Shown here: piece after piece, positions 35,885 to 44,894 of the stretch
How the letters are laid out: the number at the start of each line of letters is the position of its first letter
Position numbering within the stretch: position 1 is the stretch's first letter
Assembly (NCBI RefSeq): GCF_022827545.1
Contig: NZ_CP094669.1
Coordinates: forward strand, 4,643,001-4,707,000
Length of the DNA stretch: 64,000 bases
From: Hymenobacter tibetensis
Lineage (GTDB): Bacteria; Bacteroidota; Bacteroidia; Cytophagales; Hymenobacteraceae
Reading direction: 5' to 3'
Position numbers and translations under genes: made by a program
The notes under the pieces: generated by a model
What the model saw: the letters and a program-made list of their open reading frames with translations, nothing else
Databases searched by the model: none
Told to the model about the DNA's origin: nothing

Positions 35885-36346
35885 ATGAATGCTGACCCAC
35901 TCATTCGTGTTTTTTCAGCTTCCTACCTACGCATTCATCACGAGCCCAAATTGCGCTCGATAGAACTGGAGTGGCACGCTCACCTCCAACCAAACGAGGT
36001 GCGTACTGGCTTCCAAGTAGGAATGCAGATAGCAGAGCAGCGCCAGGTTCAGGCCTGGATTGCGAACATGACTCACATGGGCCCCATCAGTTCTGAAGAC
36101 CAAGAATGGATTGTAGCCAACTGGCTGCCACGGCTGCGGCTTCTCGGATTGAAATTCTTGGCCATCGTAGTTTCCGATGATGCCCGCAACCGCCTCAGCA
36201 TACACAATATTATGAGTGCCAGCGAGCAGAAAGGCTACACTCCTGCCGAAACGGTTTACTTCAGCTCGGCGCAAGATGCCCGCGACTGGGTGTATCAATC
36301 TTGTTGCCAACCAACTTCTCTACCCGTAGTAACCCGCCGGTTTTAG
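35885..36346 (+). CDS. Probable STAS/SpoIIAA-like protein, 153 residues
   Basis: No family name is certain. The alternating pattern (strand LRSIELEWHAHL, helix EVRTGFQVGMQIAE, strand VQAWIANMTHM, helix, strand LKFLAIVVSDD, and a C-terminal SSAQDARDWV) fits the SpoIIAA-like STAS fold often found in Bacteroidota. It lacks the phosphorylatable Ser-Ser-Ala-Gly loop of anti-sigma antagonists. It lies 200 nt upstream of a partner-switching module on the same strand, so a sensory or regulatory role is possible. The leader is AT-rich; a weak TATTTTCG box is present. Confidence 0.5.
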   Translation: MNADPLIRVFSASYLRIHHEPKLRSIELEWHAHLQPNEVRTGFQVGMQIAEQRQVQAWIANMTHMGPISSEDQEWIVANWLPRLRLLGLKFLAIVVSDDARNRLSIHNIMSASEQKGYTPAETVYFSSAQDARDWVYQSCCQPTSLPVVTRRF

Positions 36347-36547
36347 CTAACCTGTAAGACAGCATGTTGCTCTCGTCTTACTACGTACGGGTGGGCACAT
36401 AGTCTTACGTGGGCATCTGTCCTCAAAAAAGCCTATCTAGCCTGGCCTAAAGTACGGGTACTGCGAAATTCCGCCTGCCCCTATATCTTAGCGGTTCGTT
36501 TCGCTTGAACCCTGGGCTGTTTCACAGTCGGGTTTGTTTCTCTGTCT

Positions 36548-38647
36548 ATGCTCTTTCGCCAGAAGCTGAAAGCTATTATTTTTCCTTTTACCGTCATTAG
36601 CTGGCTGTTGCTGCTGCTGAGTACGCTCAGCAATACCAATGGCCAAGCTGCCCAGTGGCTAAATGGACCGTGGCCCGAATGGGTTACGCTGTTGGCGCAG
36701 GCAACTTTTGCAGCTGGTGCGTTCATCTACCAGCGCGGCCGCCCCGATCCGCTTCATGGCAATGACTTTGTGGGGCTGCTTCGCCGCTTGGTACTGGGCC
36801 CTGGCATGATGGCAACGGCCTGCGTGGGTTTGCACTTGCTTGAACGCTTCGTGCAAGTAGAGCTTCCCACCAACGACCAAACCTTTTTCGCCTGTATCTA
36901 CACGGTGAACTTGGCGCTGTTCGTTGTTTTTCTGGCTTACACCAACTATTCCTGGCGCAGCTTGGTGTTGTTCCGAGCTTCGCCGCAGGTCCAACGTCAA
37001 TGGGTGTGGTTTGAAGTGCTGCTGGGTTTCACGCTGCTGTTTCGCTTGCTGGATTGGGTGCCGCCCCACCCGTTTGACTACGTTATTGTGGGCGGGCTGG
37101 GCGTTTTTGGCGTGTACCTGAGTGGCAACCAGCAATGGGTAGCTTACCTAAACCGGCGTCAGAAATGGGAGGCGGTACTGCTTCAAATAGCTATCCTGCT
37201 GGCTATGGCGGTGTTCGTAGCTTACTTCTTGCGCATTCGCTATGATTTGAAGCTGGTAGCTCCGGCTCCTCAGCATGCTTTCCTGCTACTCAATGCGTTC
37301 TTCGGTGCCTTCTATGCTTTCATGGGTCTGATGGTTACCGTATTCAATTTGCCTACGGCGGGCGTATTCGAACAGAAGCGTGAGGAGATTTTGAGCATGC
37401 AGCGCCTGACGCAGCTGATTCAGAAAGGGCAGAATGAGGATGAGGTGTACGCCATGCTTTTCGATTCGGCCGTGCAAACCATGGATGCCGATGCTGCTTG
37501 GATTACGCTGGAAAATGATGAAGGTGTCTCAACAGTACAGCACTACCGCGTCTCGCCCGAACAGGCCGAAGGTGTGCAGCGTTTGCTACAGGAGTACAAG
37601 CTCCAACACATCGAATACCTCAACAACGACTTATCGAACAGCAGCGGGTTTCGCGACTTGAATCTGCCGTACGGCTCCCTTATTGTTATGCCGTTGCGTT
37701 CTGCCAAGCGGCGGTTTGGAGCCTTATATATGCTTAAAAACCCGCGCTACGGGTTCGACCGCGAAAACCTTAGCATTCTGCAAACCTTCGCCAGCCAGAC
37801 GGTACTCAGCATTGAAAACCTGCAACTGGTGCATATCTCGCTGGAAAACCAGCGCGTGCAGGAAGAACTGAAGATTGCTTCGGCCGTGCAGGACAGTCTC
37901 ATTCCTAAAAACCTGCCGATTGATAGCTGGTTCGACATCAGTTCGTATGCCGCTTCGGCCAAGGAAGTGGGCGGCGACTTTTACGACTTCTTGCATCTGC
38001 CTGGCCGTCGGCTGGCTATTCTCATTGGCGACGTATCAGGTAAGGGCGTGACAGCAGCGTTCCACGTAGCGCAGATGAAGGGTATTTTTCATGCGCTGAT
38101 GCAAGAAAACCACTTGGCCCGTACCGAGCGCGAGAAGTTCCCGGTACCCAGCCGGTTTATGACGCAGGCCAACACGGCGCTGTCGCGCTGCTTGGAGAAG
38201 GTGGCGTTTATTACAGCCTCCCTCTACATCATCGATTACGAGAATGGAGGGTTTGTATTTGCGCGGGCCGGGCATTGCCACACGCTGTACTACCACTCTA
38301 TCAAGGAGGAAGTGTCCTACTTTCAAACCACCGGCTTAGGATTGGGCATCATCCGCAACGAGTCGTACGAGAAGCACATCAAGAATCAGTTTTACGACTA
38401 CAACCCCGGCGACGTAATGGTAATTTACACCGACGGGATAGTGGAGGCGCGCAACGCCAACCAAGAAGAGTACGGGGAACAGCGGCTGCTTTATATGCTG
38501 GAACAGACCTTTTCTATGGAAGCCGATGAGATTAAAGAGCAGATCCTGAACGACCTGGGGCAGTTCAGTGCGGGCCAGCCCATGCACGACGACCAAACCT
38601 TGCTTGTCGTCAAGTTCAAATCCTCTCAACCCGACATGGCGAACTGA
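36548..38647 (+). CDS. Membrane SpoIIE-type PP2C phosphatase with GAF domain (RsbU-like)
   Basis: The 699-residue protein has about seven to eight transmembrane segments in residues 1-275, a GAF-like domain (about 295-430: MQRLTQLIQKGQNEDEVY onward) and a C-terminal PP2C phosphatase of SpoIIE type. The metal-binding motifs are present: KEVGGDFYDF, IGDVSGKGVTAAF, TDGIVEARN and HDDQTLLVV. Such enzymes dephosphorylate STAS anti-sigma antagonists. The STAS gene starts 14 nt downstream and the HATPase gene follows, so the three form a complete partner-switching unit with a membrane input domain. Confidence 0.9.
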   Translation: MLFRQKLKAIIFPFTVISWLLLLLSTLSNTNGQAAQWLNGPWPEWVTLLAQATFAAGAFIYQRGRPDPLHGNDFVGLLRRLVLGPGMMATACVGLHLLERFVQVELPTNDQTFFACIYTVNLALFVVFLAYTNYSWRSLVLFRASPQVQRQWVWFEVLLGFTLLFRLLDWVPPHPFDYVIVGGLGVFGVYLSGNQQWVAYLNRRQKWEAVLLQIAILLAMAVFVAYFLRIRYDLKLVAPAPQHAFLLLNAFFGAFYAFMGLMVTVFNLPTAGVFEQKREEILSMQRLTQLIQKGQNEDEVYAMLFDSAVQTMDADAAWITLENDEGVSTVQHYRVSPEQAEGVQRLLQEYKLQHIEYLNNDLSNSSGFRDLNLPYGSLIVMPLRSAKRRFGALYMLKNPRYGFDRENLSILQTFASQTVLSIENLQLVHISLENQRVQEELKIASAVQDSLIPKNLPIDSWFDISSYAASAKEVGGDFYDFLHLPGRRLAILIGDVSGKGVTAAFHVAQMKGIFHALMQENHLARTEREKFPVPSRFMTQANTALSRCLEKVAFITASLYIIDYENGGFVFARAGHCHTLYYHSIKEEVSYFQTTGLGLGIIRNESYEKHIKNQFYDYNPGDVMVIYTDGIVEARNANQEEYGEQRLLYMLEQTFSMEADEIKEQILNDLGQFSAGQPMHDDQTLLVVKFKSSQPDMAN

Positions 38648-38661
38648 CGTACCCTGACCTT

Positions 38662-38991
38662 ATGAAAATAACCCAACATTCCTCCGCCGGTACTCTCACG
38701 CTAAATCTTGATGGTGAACTAGATGCCAGTTCTTCAGTATCGCTGGACACGGAACTAGGCAAGCCAGATACACTTAAGTTTCAGAAAGTACTTATCAATT
38801 GCAAGCAGCTCAACTACATTTCTTCGGCTGGCCTGGGGGTTTTTATCTCCCATTTACAGCAGTTTCAGGATGCGGGTGTGAAGCTGGTTTTCTTCAACAT
38901 GCAAGACAAAGTGTACAACGTGTTTGAGATTCTCGGCTTAGATACCCTCATGACTATAGTACCCTCAGAAGCAGAGGCTACTGCTATCTAA
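38662..38991 (+). CDS. STAS domain anti-sigma factor antagonist (RsbV-like)
   Basis: The 109-residue STAS protein has the LDGELDASSSVSLD N-terminal block and the loop LNYISSAGLGVFI, in which the Ser before Ala-Gly is the usual phosphorylation site. When dephosphorylated such proteins bind the HATPase partner and free its target. It lies between the phosphatase (14 nt) and the HATPase (24 nt) genes. Confidence 0.92.
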   Translation: MKITQHSSAGTLTLNLDGELDASSSVSLDTELGKPDTLKFQKVLINCKQLNYISSAGLGVFISHLQQFQDAGVKLVFFNMQDKVYNVFEILGLDTLMTIVPSEAEATAI

Positions 38992-39015
38992 CTTATTATA
39001 AACCAATCAGCGGGG

Positions 39016-39429
39016 ATGAAAAACGCACTTCGGATCAGTTGTAGCCGAGGCAACCTGAAGGCTGTCCGTGACTTTGTCACGACTTCCCTGCTGGAGTGTA
39101 ACCTATCGAATCTGCAACTCAATCAGATTGTATTGGCTGTTGACGAAGTGGTAGCTAACCTCATTATTCACGCCAACGGTGAAGACGAGTCACAGTATCT
39201 AGATCTGGCCATAAATATCGACGACCATTTATTTGGCATCGAAATATTTGATAATGCGGCTACAGTTTATAAGCCCTCCACGTATCATGAGCCTGATTTG
39301 CCAGAGTTTATTCGGCTCGGTAAAAAAGGAGGTGTGGGCATGGCCCTGGTCAACCGCATCATGGATAGAGTGGAATTCACTACCAACGGCAGCCAGAACG
39401 TGTGTAGGCTTTACAAGCATTTAGGCTGA
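39016..39429 (+). CDS. HATPase anti-sigma factor / serine kinase (RsbW-like)
   Basis: The 137-residue protein has a GHKL ATP-binding fold: N-box AVDEVVANLIIHAN, G1-like IEIFDNAATVYKP, and G2 GGVGMALVNRIMD. It is expected to phosphorylate the STAS protein and to hold an unknown sigma factor or other partner. The G1 box lacks the usual glycine after Asp-x (DNAAT instead of DxGxG), which is noted as a finding. No sigma factor gene is in the window. Confidence 0.88.
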   Translation: MKNALRISCSRGNLKAVRDFVTTSLLECNLSNLQLNQIVLAVDEVVANLIIHANGEDESQYLDLAINIDDHLFGIEIFDNAATVYKPSTYHEPDLPEFIRLGKKGGVGMALVNRIMDRVEFTTNGSQNVCRLYKHLG

Positions 39430-39736
39430 CGCTCGCCACGTACGCACACCTTCAGTCCCGTATTTCTCTTGCTTTGCGCCTGCACTGGTCCCGACCGATG
39501 CAGGCGCTGCTATGTCCACTACCTGCATCTGGATAGCGGTGCCTTGGAACTAAGCCACTGAGACGGATGGTTTGCAGCGGCAACTATCAAGAAGTAAAAG
39601 CTGCTAGCCGGGTTCCAGCCCGTCGGTTGATTTAACGTTTAGGACAAAAAAAATACGTAAAATTGCAACTGGCAGTTAGCCACGCTCAGTTGGATTGAGA
39701 GGCAATTGTCTCGCATTGCAGTTTCTTATATCTCAT
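39430..39736. other. Intergenic region without a recognised gene
   Basis: This 307-nt stretch between the HATPase and the parvulin lipoprotein shows no coding frame, terminator or full TAnnTTTG box that I can support. Confidence 0.5.
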
Positions 39737-42052
39737 ATGCACAAACGCATTCTGTACGCCGGCACTGCTGCCGTCGCGCTGCTGGCCGCCTGCCAGGCTA
39801 CTAAAACTACTACCACCTCCAAACAACCCGCTATTGAGACGCTCGGCACTACTACGGTGCCAGCTGGGGAGTTTGCCTATGTTTATCGCAAAAACAACAG
39901 CACTGCTCCCGAGTACGGCACACGCCCCAGCGTAACAGAGTATTTGGACTTGTATACCAACTTCAAACTGAAAGTGCTGGAAGCCGAGCAACGGGGCCTC
40001 GATACCACCCAGGCCTTCAAGCGAGAGCTAGATGGGTACAAGCAGCAGTTGGCGCAGCCCTATCTCACCGAGAAAAGCGTAACCGACCAGCTGGTGCGGG
40101 AAGCCTATGAGCGGATGAGCAAAGAGGTGAATGCCTCCCACATTCTGATTCGCCTGCCGGCCGAGCCTACTCCCGCCGACACGCTAGCCGCTTACCAAAA
40201 GGTGGTAGCCTTGCGCCAGCGCGTAACAGGCGCTGCCAATTTCGAGCAAGTAGCGCGGGAAGTAAGCGAAGACCCGTCGGCCCGCGAAAACGGTGGCCGC
40301 CTCGGCTATTTCACGGCCATGCAGATGGTGTACCCCTTCGAAACGGCGGCTTTCAAAACGCCAGTTGGGCAAGTATCGCAGCCAGTGCGCACGCGCTTCG
40401 GGTATCACCTGATTAAGGTGAATGATATGCGGCCGGCGCAAGGCGAAATTAAGGTGGCACACCTGATGATTCGGGCAACGCCCAATATGCCGAAAGCCGA
40501 CTCCGTAACGGCCAAGAAGAAAATCGACGAACTCTATACTCGCCTCACCCAGCGCAAAGAGAACTGGGACAAGCTGGTAGCTCAATTTTCCGAAGATGCT
40601 GGCTCGGCGGCCAATAGCGGCGAGTTGCCTCCCTTTGGCACAGGCCGCATGATTCCTTCCTTCGAGGAAGTTGCCTTCAAGCTTCAGTCGCCCGGTCAGA
40701 TTTCAGCTCCTGTTCAGACGCCTTATGGCTGGCACGTAATCAAGCTGATTGAAAAGCAGCCGGTGCCCACTTTCGAGGCAATGGAGCCTACGCTGAAAAG
40801 CAAAGTGGCCAAGGATTCCCGCTCAGAGCTCAACAAAGCAGCTTTTCTGAAGCGCGTCCGCACCGAAAACAACTTCCGGGAGTTTTCGGCAGGCAAGGAA
40901 GAAGCCTTCGCCAAGATTGACACCTCGGTGGTTAATGGGCGCTTCAAGTACACGGCTCCCGATAACGTTATTACCACCTCGAAAAACGGCAAAAAGCAAA
41001 GCGGTACTGCACAGTCCGTCATTTTTATCATCAAGGACAAGCCTTACCAAGTATCCGACTTCCTGACCTACGTGCAGAAAAACCAGCGGCCCCGGCCCGG
41101 TGCCGAGCCGAAGTTCATAGCCCAGCAGCTCTACGACCAGTATGTGGAGCAGAGCCTGACGGAGTACGAGAAAAACAACCTCGAAAACAAGTACGAAGAC
41201 TACCGCATGTTGGTGAAAGAGTACCGCGACGGTATTCTGTTGTTCCAGCTCATGGACGAGAAAGTATGGAGCAAGGCTATTGAAGATACCGTAGGTCTGC
41301 AGAAGTACTTCACCGAGAACCAAAGCAAATATCAGTGGGAGAACCGGGCACAAGGCACCGTTATTAGTGCCGCCACCCCAGAGCTACTCACCCAAGCTCA
41401 GCAGCAACTCAAAACGGGCCGCTTCGCTGTGTCTCGCTTGGCGCCACCGCCCGTTAAATTCACTGGCAACACCGATAAAGTAACCAAAGCTTCACTCACC
41501 GCGCTGGACCGTTTAGCGGAATCAATGCAGGCAGATACTGCATTGAGCGTTACGCTAACGGGTCGTTTCAAGCAAGGCGAATCGGCGGCTGTTGCTAAGC
41601 GCCGAGCCGCAGCTGTTGCTTCCTACCTTGGCAGCAAAGGCGTAGCAAGCCAGCGTATTCGGCAAGCCACTCAAGTCAAAGCCACCACTGATAACACTCT
41701 CACTCAAACTGTTTTCAGCGCCAACACAACTGCGCTGGAAGAGCAACTGAACGCTCAAAACCCACTATCGGTGCAAATCACGCAGAAGGCGTTTGCCAAA
41801 GGCGACAACAAAGTGGTGGATGAGCTGATGAGCCGCGGACCAGGTTCGTATGATGTCCAGAAAGATGGCCGTTACTACACCGTCATCATCGATAAGGTGC
41901 TACCAGCCGGCCCCAAAACCTTGGCCGAAGCCCGTGGTATTGCCACTTCTGACTACCAGAACTATCTGGAAAAAGAGTGGATTGCGCAACTCCGTGCCAA
42001 GTACCCGGTGCAAATCAACCAGCCGGAAGTAGACAAGCTGGTAAGCAAATAG
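39737..42052 (+). CDS. Peptidyl-prolyl isomerase lipoprotein with two parvulin domains and an OmpA-like segment
   Basis: The 771-residue protein has a lipobox LLAAC (Cys19), so it is an envelope lipoprotein. Two parvulin (PpiC) domains lie at about 132-228 (NASHILIRL to FGYHLIKV) and 236-336 (EIKVAHLMIRA to YGWHVIKL). Residues about 583-645 (ALDRLAESMQAD, then KRRAAAVASYLGSKGV) resemble the C-terminal half of an OmpA-like peptidoglycan-binding domain. It likely assists folding of outer-membrane proteins. The ATG at 39737 is used. An 18-bp-arm terminator follows, and a SurA-like gene lies downstream. Confidence 0.85.
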   Translation: MHKRILYAGTAAVALLAACQATKTTTTSKQPAIETLGTTTVPAGEFAYVYRKNNSTAPEYGTRPSVTEYLDLYTNFKLKVLEAEQRGLDTTQAFKRELDGYKQQLAQPYLTEKSVTDQLVREAYERMSKEVNASHILIRLPAEPTPADTLAAYQKVVALRQRVTGAANFEQVAREVSEDPSARENGGRLGYFTAMQMVYPFETAAFKTPVGQVSQPVRTRFGYHLIKVNDMRPAQGEIKVAHLMIRATPNMPKADSVTAKKKIDELYTRLTQRKENWDKLVAQFSEDAGSAANSGELPPFGTGRMIPSFEEVAFKLQSPGQISAPVQTPYGWHVIKLIEKQPVPTFEAMEPTLKSKVAKDSRSELNKAAFLKRVRTENNFREFSAGKEEAFAKIDTSVVNGRFKYTAPDNVITTSKNGKKQSGTAQSVIFIIKDKPYQVSDFLTYVQKNQRPRPGAEPKFIAQQLYDQYVEQSLTEYEKNNLENKYEDYRMLVKEYRDGILLFQLMDEKVWSKAIEDTVGLQKYFTENQSKYQWENRAQGTVISAATPELLTQAQQQLKTGRFAVSRLAPPPVKFTGNTDKVTKASLTALDRLAESMQADTALSVTLTGRFKQGESAAVAKRRAAAVASYLGSKGVASQRIRQATQVKATTDNTLTQTVFSANTTALEEQLNAQNPLSVQITQKAFAKGDNKVVDELMSRGPGSYDVQKDGRYYTVIIDKVLPAGPKTLAEARGIATSDYQNYLEKEWIAQLRAKYPVQINQPEVDKLVSK

Positions 42053-42063
42053 AGCTTACTCTA

Positions 42064-42105
42064 CCCAACAAAAAGCCCTGGTTTCAGCCAGGGCTTTTTG
42101 TTGGG
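42064..42105 (+). terminator. Perfect 18-bp-arm terminator
   Basis: Arms 42064-42081 and 42088-42105 are perfectly complementary over 18 bp around the loop TTTCAG, 11 nt after the parvulin lipoprotein stop. It separates this gene from the SurA-like gene. Confidence 0.92.
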
Positions 42106-42330
42106 AAAAGAGGCCCAGCAAACTACCAACGCGGTAGTGCAACCAGCCTGCTATTGGCTCGTGCAACCTGCAGGCTTCCCCTAGGCTCTATGCCTTACAT
42201 CCTGGCGCTGTTTGGTTTTTGTCGGTGAAAGGATTTATGTTGAAATTTACGGGCGACTTTCTGCGTTCAGGTAGTTGTCTGGTTCGGTAGTTCCGTTGTG
42301 CGGCACCCGACGTATCCTTTGAAGTATTCC

Positions 42331-43719
42331 ATGACTAGTTCTTTTGTTTCGTTGAAACGGGCAGCTACGCTGACCGTAGTGTTGTTGGCTGGTACCGTTT
42401 CGGCTGCCGTTGCGCAGCTAGGAATGGCACGGCCTGTTGGTCAGCGCATTGTTGATGGCATTATTGCCAAAATCGACAACCAGATAGTGCTTCGCTCTGA
42501 CCTTGAAAACATCATGGCGCAGGAAATGGCCCGCGCCGAAGGCAAGCCGTTGCCTCCTGACATGCAATGCCGCGTTCTGCAAAGCCTAGCGCTAAACAAG
42601 CTCCTGCTGGCCAAAGCCGAAACCGACTCCGTGGTAGTGGAAGATGCTCAGGTGAAAGGCGAGCTAGACCGTCGAATGAACTACTTCGCGCAGCAGATTG
42701 GCTCTGAAAAGAAGCTGGAAGAGTACTACAACAAGCCCATCAAGCAACTGAAGGACGACCTACGGCCGCAGGTGAAAGAGCAGCTCGTTCAGCAGAAGAT
42801 GCAGGAGCAGATTGCAGGCAAAGTAACCGTGACCCCACGGGAAGTGCGCCAGTATTTCAACCGCATTCCGAAAGACAGCTTGCCGTATTACTCCACCGAG
42901 GTGGAAGTAGGCCAGATCATCAAGTTTGCCAAGGTAAACTCAGCCGCCAAGCAGGCCGCACAAGCTAAACTCAACGACTTACGAGCCCGTATCCTAGCTG
43001 GTGAGAGCTTCGAGACACTAGCCAAGCAGTTTTCCGAGGACCCCGGCTCTGGAGCCCAAGGAGGCTACCTGGGCTTCTTCAAGCGCAAAGAACTGGTGCC
43101 GGAGTATGAGGCAGCCGCACTGCGGTTAGAGCCTGGCCAGTTGTCGCCGGTAGTGGAGTCGCAATTCGGTTTCCACCTTATTCAGCTAATTGAGCGCAAA
43201 GGTGACCAGTACAGCACCCGTCATATCCTGCTGAAGCCCGGTACTGGCACCACCGACGTAAACGAAGCCGCCAAAGACCTTACCAAGCTTCGGACCCGCA
43301 TCTTAGCGGACAGCCTCACCTTTGCTAAAGCTGCTAAAGACAACTCCGACGATAAGCAAACCGGTGCTAGCGGCGGCCTGTTGCAAAACCGGGAAGACGG
43401 TAGCACCTACCTCCCGCTCGACAAGCTCGATCCGGCTATCTTCTTTACTATTGATACCATGAAGGTGGGCGGCATCACGCCTCCCATGCCTTACCGCACC
43501 GACGATGGCAAGGATGCGATGCGCATTATCTGGCTGAAATCGAATACCCCGCCTCACCAAGCGAATTTCAAGGACGACTATCAGAAGCTGGCTCAGGCTG
43601 CTCTCGCCGAAAAGAAAAACAAGGCGCTTGATGAGTGGTTTGAGAAGAACCGCGGCAGTGTCTATATTGAAGTTGACCCTCAATATTCTGGCTGCAAGCT
43701 GCTGAATTCCGTGAATTAA
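42331..43719 (+). CDS. SurA-like periplasmic peptidyl-prolyl isomerase
   Basis: The 462-residue protein has a signal peptide (residues about 1-29, ending SAAVAQ), a SurA N-terminal helical region ('DGIIAKIDNQIVLRSDLENI') and a first parvulin domain (VEVGQIIKFAKV to FGFHLIQLIERKG). A second, more divergent parvulin-like domain follows (RHILLKPG onward). SurA chaperones nascent outer-membrane proteins. The ATG at 42331 starts the signal peptide. It is followed by a complex inverted repeat and then the MoxR gene. Confidence 0.9.
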   Translation: MTSSFVSLKRAATLTVVLLAGTVSAAVAQLGMARPVGQRIVDGIIAKIDNQIVLRSDLENIMAQEMARAEGKPLPPDMQCRVLQSLALNKLLLAKAETDSVVVEDAQVKGELDRRMNYFAQQIGSEKKLEEYYNKPIKQLKDDLRPQVKEQLVQQKMQEQIAGKVTVTPREVRQYFNRIPKDSLPYYSTEVEVGQIIKFAKVNSAAKQAAQAKLNDLRARILAGESFETLAKQFSEDPGSGAQGGYLGFFKRKELVPEYEAAALRLEPGQLSPVVESQFGFHLIQLIERKGDQYSTRHILLKPGTGTTDVNEAAKDLTKLRTRILADSLTFAKAAKDNSDDKQTGASGGLLQNREDGSTYLPLDKLDPAIFFTIDTMKVGGITPPMPYRTDDGKDAMRIIWLKSNTPPHQANFKDDYQKLAQAALAEKKNKALDEWFEKNRGSVYIEVDPQYSGCKLLNSVN

Positions 43720-43720
43720 T

Positions 43721-43811
43721 GCTGATTGTTGAATGGTTGGTTGTTGCTTTGCTCGACGAGCAAGCCTAACAGCCAACCATTTTCGCTACGATCAACCAAG
43801 CAACAATCGGC
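43721..43811. repeat. Nested inverted repeat between the SurA-like and MoxR genes
   Basis: Inner arms (43732-43755 and 43757-43781) pair imperfectly over about 24 bp. An outer 11-bp pair (43721-43731 and 43801-43811) brackets them with one wobble. The right flank also contains a second copy-like CAACCAAGCAACAATC that can pair with the left arm. It may be a terminator or a small palindromic element. Confidence 0.65.
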
Positions 43812-43827
43812 CTCTAACCCCTATAGA

Positions 43828-44793
43828 ATGCGCACATTTTCTTCTGATAAAGAAGCAGCCGATGCCCTGGCTCAATCATACCAAACGCTACGTAAGGAAA
43901 TTGGCAAAGTAATTATCGGGCAAGACGAGGTGGTGCGCTTAGTGCTGACGGCGGTATTCTCGCAAGGCCACTGCCTGCTGGTAGGCGTGCCGGGTTTGGC
44001 CAAAACGCTTCTTATCCAAACCATTGCTGACTCGCTGGACCTCACGTTCAACCGCGTGCAGTTCACCCCCGACCTCATGCCTTCCGACATTGTAGGTTCG
44101 GAAACGCTCACTCAGCAGCGGGATTTCCAATTCGTGCGGGGGCCTATCTTCGCTAATATTGTACTGGCCGACGAAATCAACCGGACTCCTCCCAAGACGC
44201 AGGCGGCCCTGCTGGAATCGATGCAGGAGTATGCGGTGACGGTAGCTGGGCGGCGTTATCCGCTGGAACGCCCGTTTTTCGTGCTGGCTACCCAAAACCC
44301 CATCGAGCAGGAAGGAACCTACCCCTTGCCCGAAGCCCAGCTAGACCGGTTTATGTTCAACATCGAGCTTGGCTATCCAAGCTATGAGGCGGAGCTGCAA
44401 ATCGTGAAGAACACCACTTCTGACAGCAAGCCCACGGTAAGCAAAATCCTGCACGCCGACGAAATTCAAGCATTCCAGCATCTTGTGCGCCGCGTACCAG
44501 TTGCCGATAATGTGGTGGAATATGCAGTTAGCCTTGTGCATAGAACCCGCCCAAACACCGACCGGGGTGCCGCGCGCGCCACGCAGTTGTTGGAATGGGG
44601 CGCGGGCCCACGGGCATCACAGCACCTCATTGTTGGGGCCAAATGCAATGCGCTGCTCAACGGTAAATACTCTCCCGACATCGAAGACGTGAAAGCGGTG
44701 GCGTTGCCCATTCTGCGCCATCGTTTGGTTCGCAATTTCAAGGCCGAGGCCGAGAATGTATCGGTGGAACAAATTGTGAAAGAACTTCTCTAG
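43828..44793 (+). CDS. MoxR family AAA+ ATPase
   Basis: The 321-residue AAA+ protein has Walker A VGVPGLAKTLL, Walker B IVLADEINRTPPKTQAAL and sensor 1 VLATQNPIEQEGTYPLPEAQ, all typical of MoxR. MoxR proteins act as chaperones with VWA proteins. No VWA or Bat gene is adjacent; the BatD-like gene is at 6-7.5 kb and the VWA-like lipoprotein at 58.5 kb. The ATG at 43828 is preferred over an upstream frame that runs through the inverted repeat. Confidence 0.95.
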   Translation: MRTFSSDKEAADALAQSYQTLRKEIGKVIIGQDEVVRLVLTAVFSQGHCLLVGVPGLAKTLLIQTIADSLDLTFNRVQFTPDLMPSDIVGSETLTQQRDFQFVRGPIFANIVLADEINRTPPKTQAALLESMQEYAVTVAGRRYPLERPFFVLATQNPIEQEGTYPLPEAQLDRFMFNIELGYPSYEAELQIVKNTTSDSKPTVSKILHADEIQAFQHLVRRVPVADNVVEYAVSLVHRTRPNTDRGAARATQLLEWGAGPRASQHLIVGAKCNALLNGKYSPDIEDVKAVALPILRHRLVRNFKAEAENVSVEQIVKELL

Positions 44794-44894
44794 TTCACTG
44801 ACCACGCACCATTCACCTTTCCATCCGCTGCCATTACTTCTGGCTAAGCAACGGATAAGTGGTGTTTGCGAAGTGATAAATGTAAATTGTACCC

